Source: Pseudomonadota bacterium (GTDB taxonomy: Bacteria; Pseudomonadota; Gammaproteobacteria; Steroidobacterales; MnTg04). From it: 64,000 nt of DNA. Position 1 is the stretch's first letter. Each line of letters opens with the position of its first letter. Below, one piece after another: positions 63,358 through 64,000 of the stretch. The DNA lies in the NCBI GenBank assembly GCA_022560735.1, contig JADFSO010000001.1, positions 80,953 through 144,952 of the forward strand, in the 5' to 3' direction. The translations under genes and the position numbers were made by a program. The notes beneath the pieces were generated by a model, which searched no databases, had not been told where the DNA came from, and saw only the letters and a list, made by a program, of their open reading frames with translations.

Positions 63358-64000
63358 ATGGACTGGAATGAAGCGGAACTGGAGAAGCTGCCATCGATCC
63401 TGCGCGGGAAAACCGAATCGCGCCTGCATGAAATCCTGGCGGCCGAGCCTGGGCTCGAATCCTTGTTGTCCGCTGCGCCGGATCTGCGCGCTCAACTGCT
63501 CCGGGTCGCCAGCCTGAGCCCGTTTGCCGCGCGGCTCATGGCGAATCGTCCGGAACTGCTGGCCGCGATACTTCAGCACGGTAACGGACAGCCGGATTCA
63601 GCAGCCAGCCGCTTGCATGAATACCTGGCCCGCTATCCGGCGGATCCGATGCAGGCGCTGCGCTTGTGGCGGCAGGAAATGATTCTCGGCGTAATCTGGC
63701 GGGATCTGAACGGGCTGAGCGATCTTTCCCGGACACTCGAGGAACTGAGCAACTGTGCAGACCTCGCATTGCAGGCGGCCAGCCGAATTGCGACCCGGGA
63801 ACTTGGCGAAGGGTACGGTTTGCCGGCAGACGCCGAAGGCCGTTTACAGGAACTGGTCATCCTGGCGATGGGCAAGCTGGGTGGGGGTGAGCTGAACCTG
63901 TCATCGGATATCGACCTGGTATTTCTATACCCGGCCGCCGGCGCCACCGACGGTCCGCGGCAACTGGATAACCAGCAATATTTCCAGCGGCTGGGTCAGC
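63358..64000 (+). CDS. glnE: GlnE, glutamine synthetase adenylyltransferase (N-terminal part)
   Basis: Start of a gene cut by the window edge; 214 codons are visible from ATG 63358. GlnE adds and removes AMP on glutamine synthetase in response to nitrogen status. Signature MGKLGGGELNLSSDIDLVFLYP (residues 171-192) is the deadenylylase nucleotidyltransferase motif with its two Asp. The N-terminal helical part (LSPFAARLMANRPELL) matches GlnE. The full protein would be about 900-950 residues. Confidence 0.93.
   Translation, partial: MDWNEAELEKLPSILRGKTESRLHEILAAEPGLESLLSAAPDLRAQLLRVASLSPFAARLMANRPELLAAILQHGNGQPDSAASRLHEYLARYPADPMQALRLWRQEMILGVIWRDLNGLSDLSRTLEELSNCADLALQAASRIATRELGEGYGLPADAEGRLQELVILAMGKLGGGELNLSSDIDLVFLYPAAGATDGPRQLDNQQYFQRLGQ

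Noticed and set aside
61618..63579. 653-codon open frame on the minus strand
   Set aside because: Antisense to groEL; long antisense frames are a common by-product of its codon bias in GC-rich genomes.

Overview
The window is a stretch of a Gammaproteobacterial chromosome of moderately high G+C, probably from a marine or sediment heterotroph (a Woeseia-like or Chromatiales-like lineage is my inference, not a demonstrated placement). The basis is PlsB, the rhlB/trxA-rho pair, the accB-accC-DUF3426-dusB-fis-purH-purD neighbourhood, and groESL followed by glnE. Most genes are ordinary chromosomal genes. No tRNA, rRNA, CRISPR array or complete insertion sequence was seen.

Layout: 1-11 kb holds metabolic and envelope genes: the end of a PQQ-type sugar dehydrogenase, an aldo/keto reductase, two zinc-peptidase lipoproteins (M13, M1), a thioesterase, a Rieske oxygenase next to a DDAH-like amidinohydrolase, a small cytochrome c behind an FNR/ANR-type promoter, a D-cysteine desulfhydrase-like enzyme and a DMT exporter. 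At 11.1-13 kb a 160-bp palindromic (MITE-like) element precedes an orphan contractile-tail sheath gene. 13-25 kb holds a fused 5-oxoprolinase, a homocysteine methyltransferase, a sodium symporter, an alkyltransferase-like protein, small enzymes and plsB. 25-32 kb is a DUF1302/DUF1329/YCF48/RND envelope module. 32-37 kb holds cysQ, yrfG, rhlB, trxA and rho.

From 37.2 to 48.9 kb, between rho and purD, lies the most remarkable part: ten tightly packed minus-strand genes preceded by a cysteine-rich LuxR-type regulator. They encode an EB_dh-domain lipoprotein with a CxxxCH motif, a diheme cytochrome c, a diheme lipoprotein, an outer-membrane beta-barrel with an N-terminal heme-c motif, a CydA-like (cytochrome bd superfamily) membrane protein without a quinol loop and without CydB, another diheme cytochrome, a membrane-anchored triheme cytochrome fused to an EB_dh domain, a cupredoxin-like protein, and two tiny single-helix membrane proteins. 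Together they look like a self-contained electron path from outside the cell to a cytochrome-c-fed bd-like terminal oxidase. The physiological electron donor is unknown.

49-64 kb returns to core genes: purD, purH, fis, dusB, a DUF3426 protein with a very long acidic insert, a probable degenerate remnant of prmA, accC, accB, aroQ, a TlpA thioredoxin, a DsbD with a duplicated N-terminal domain, cutA, the CIRCE-controlled groES-groEL operon and the start of glnE.
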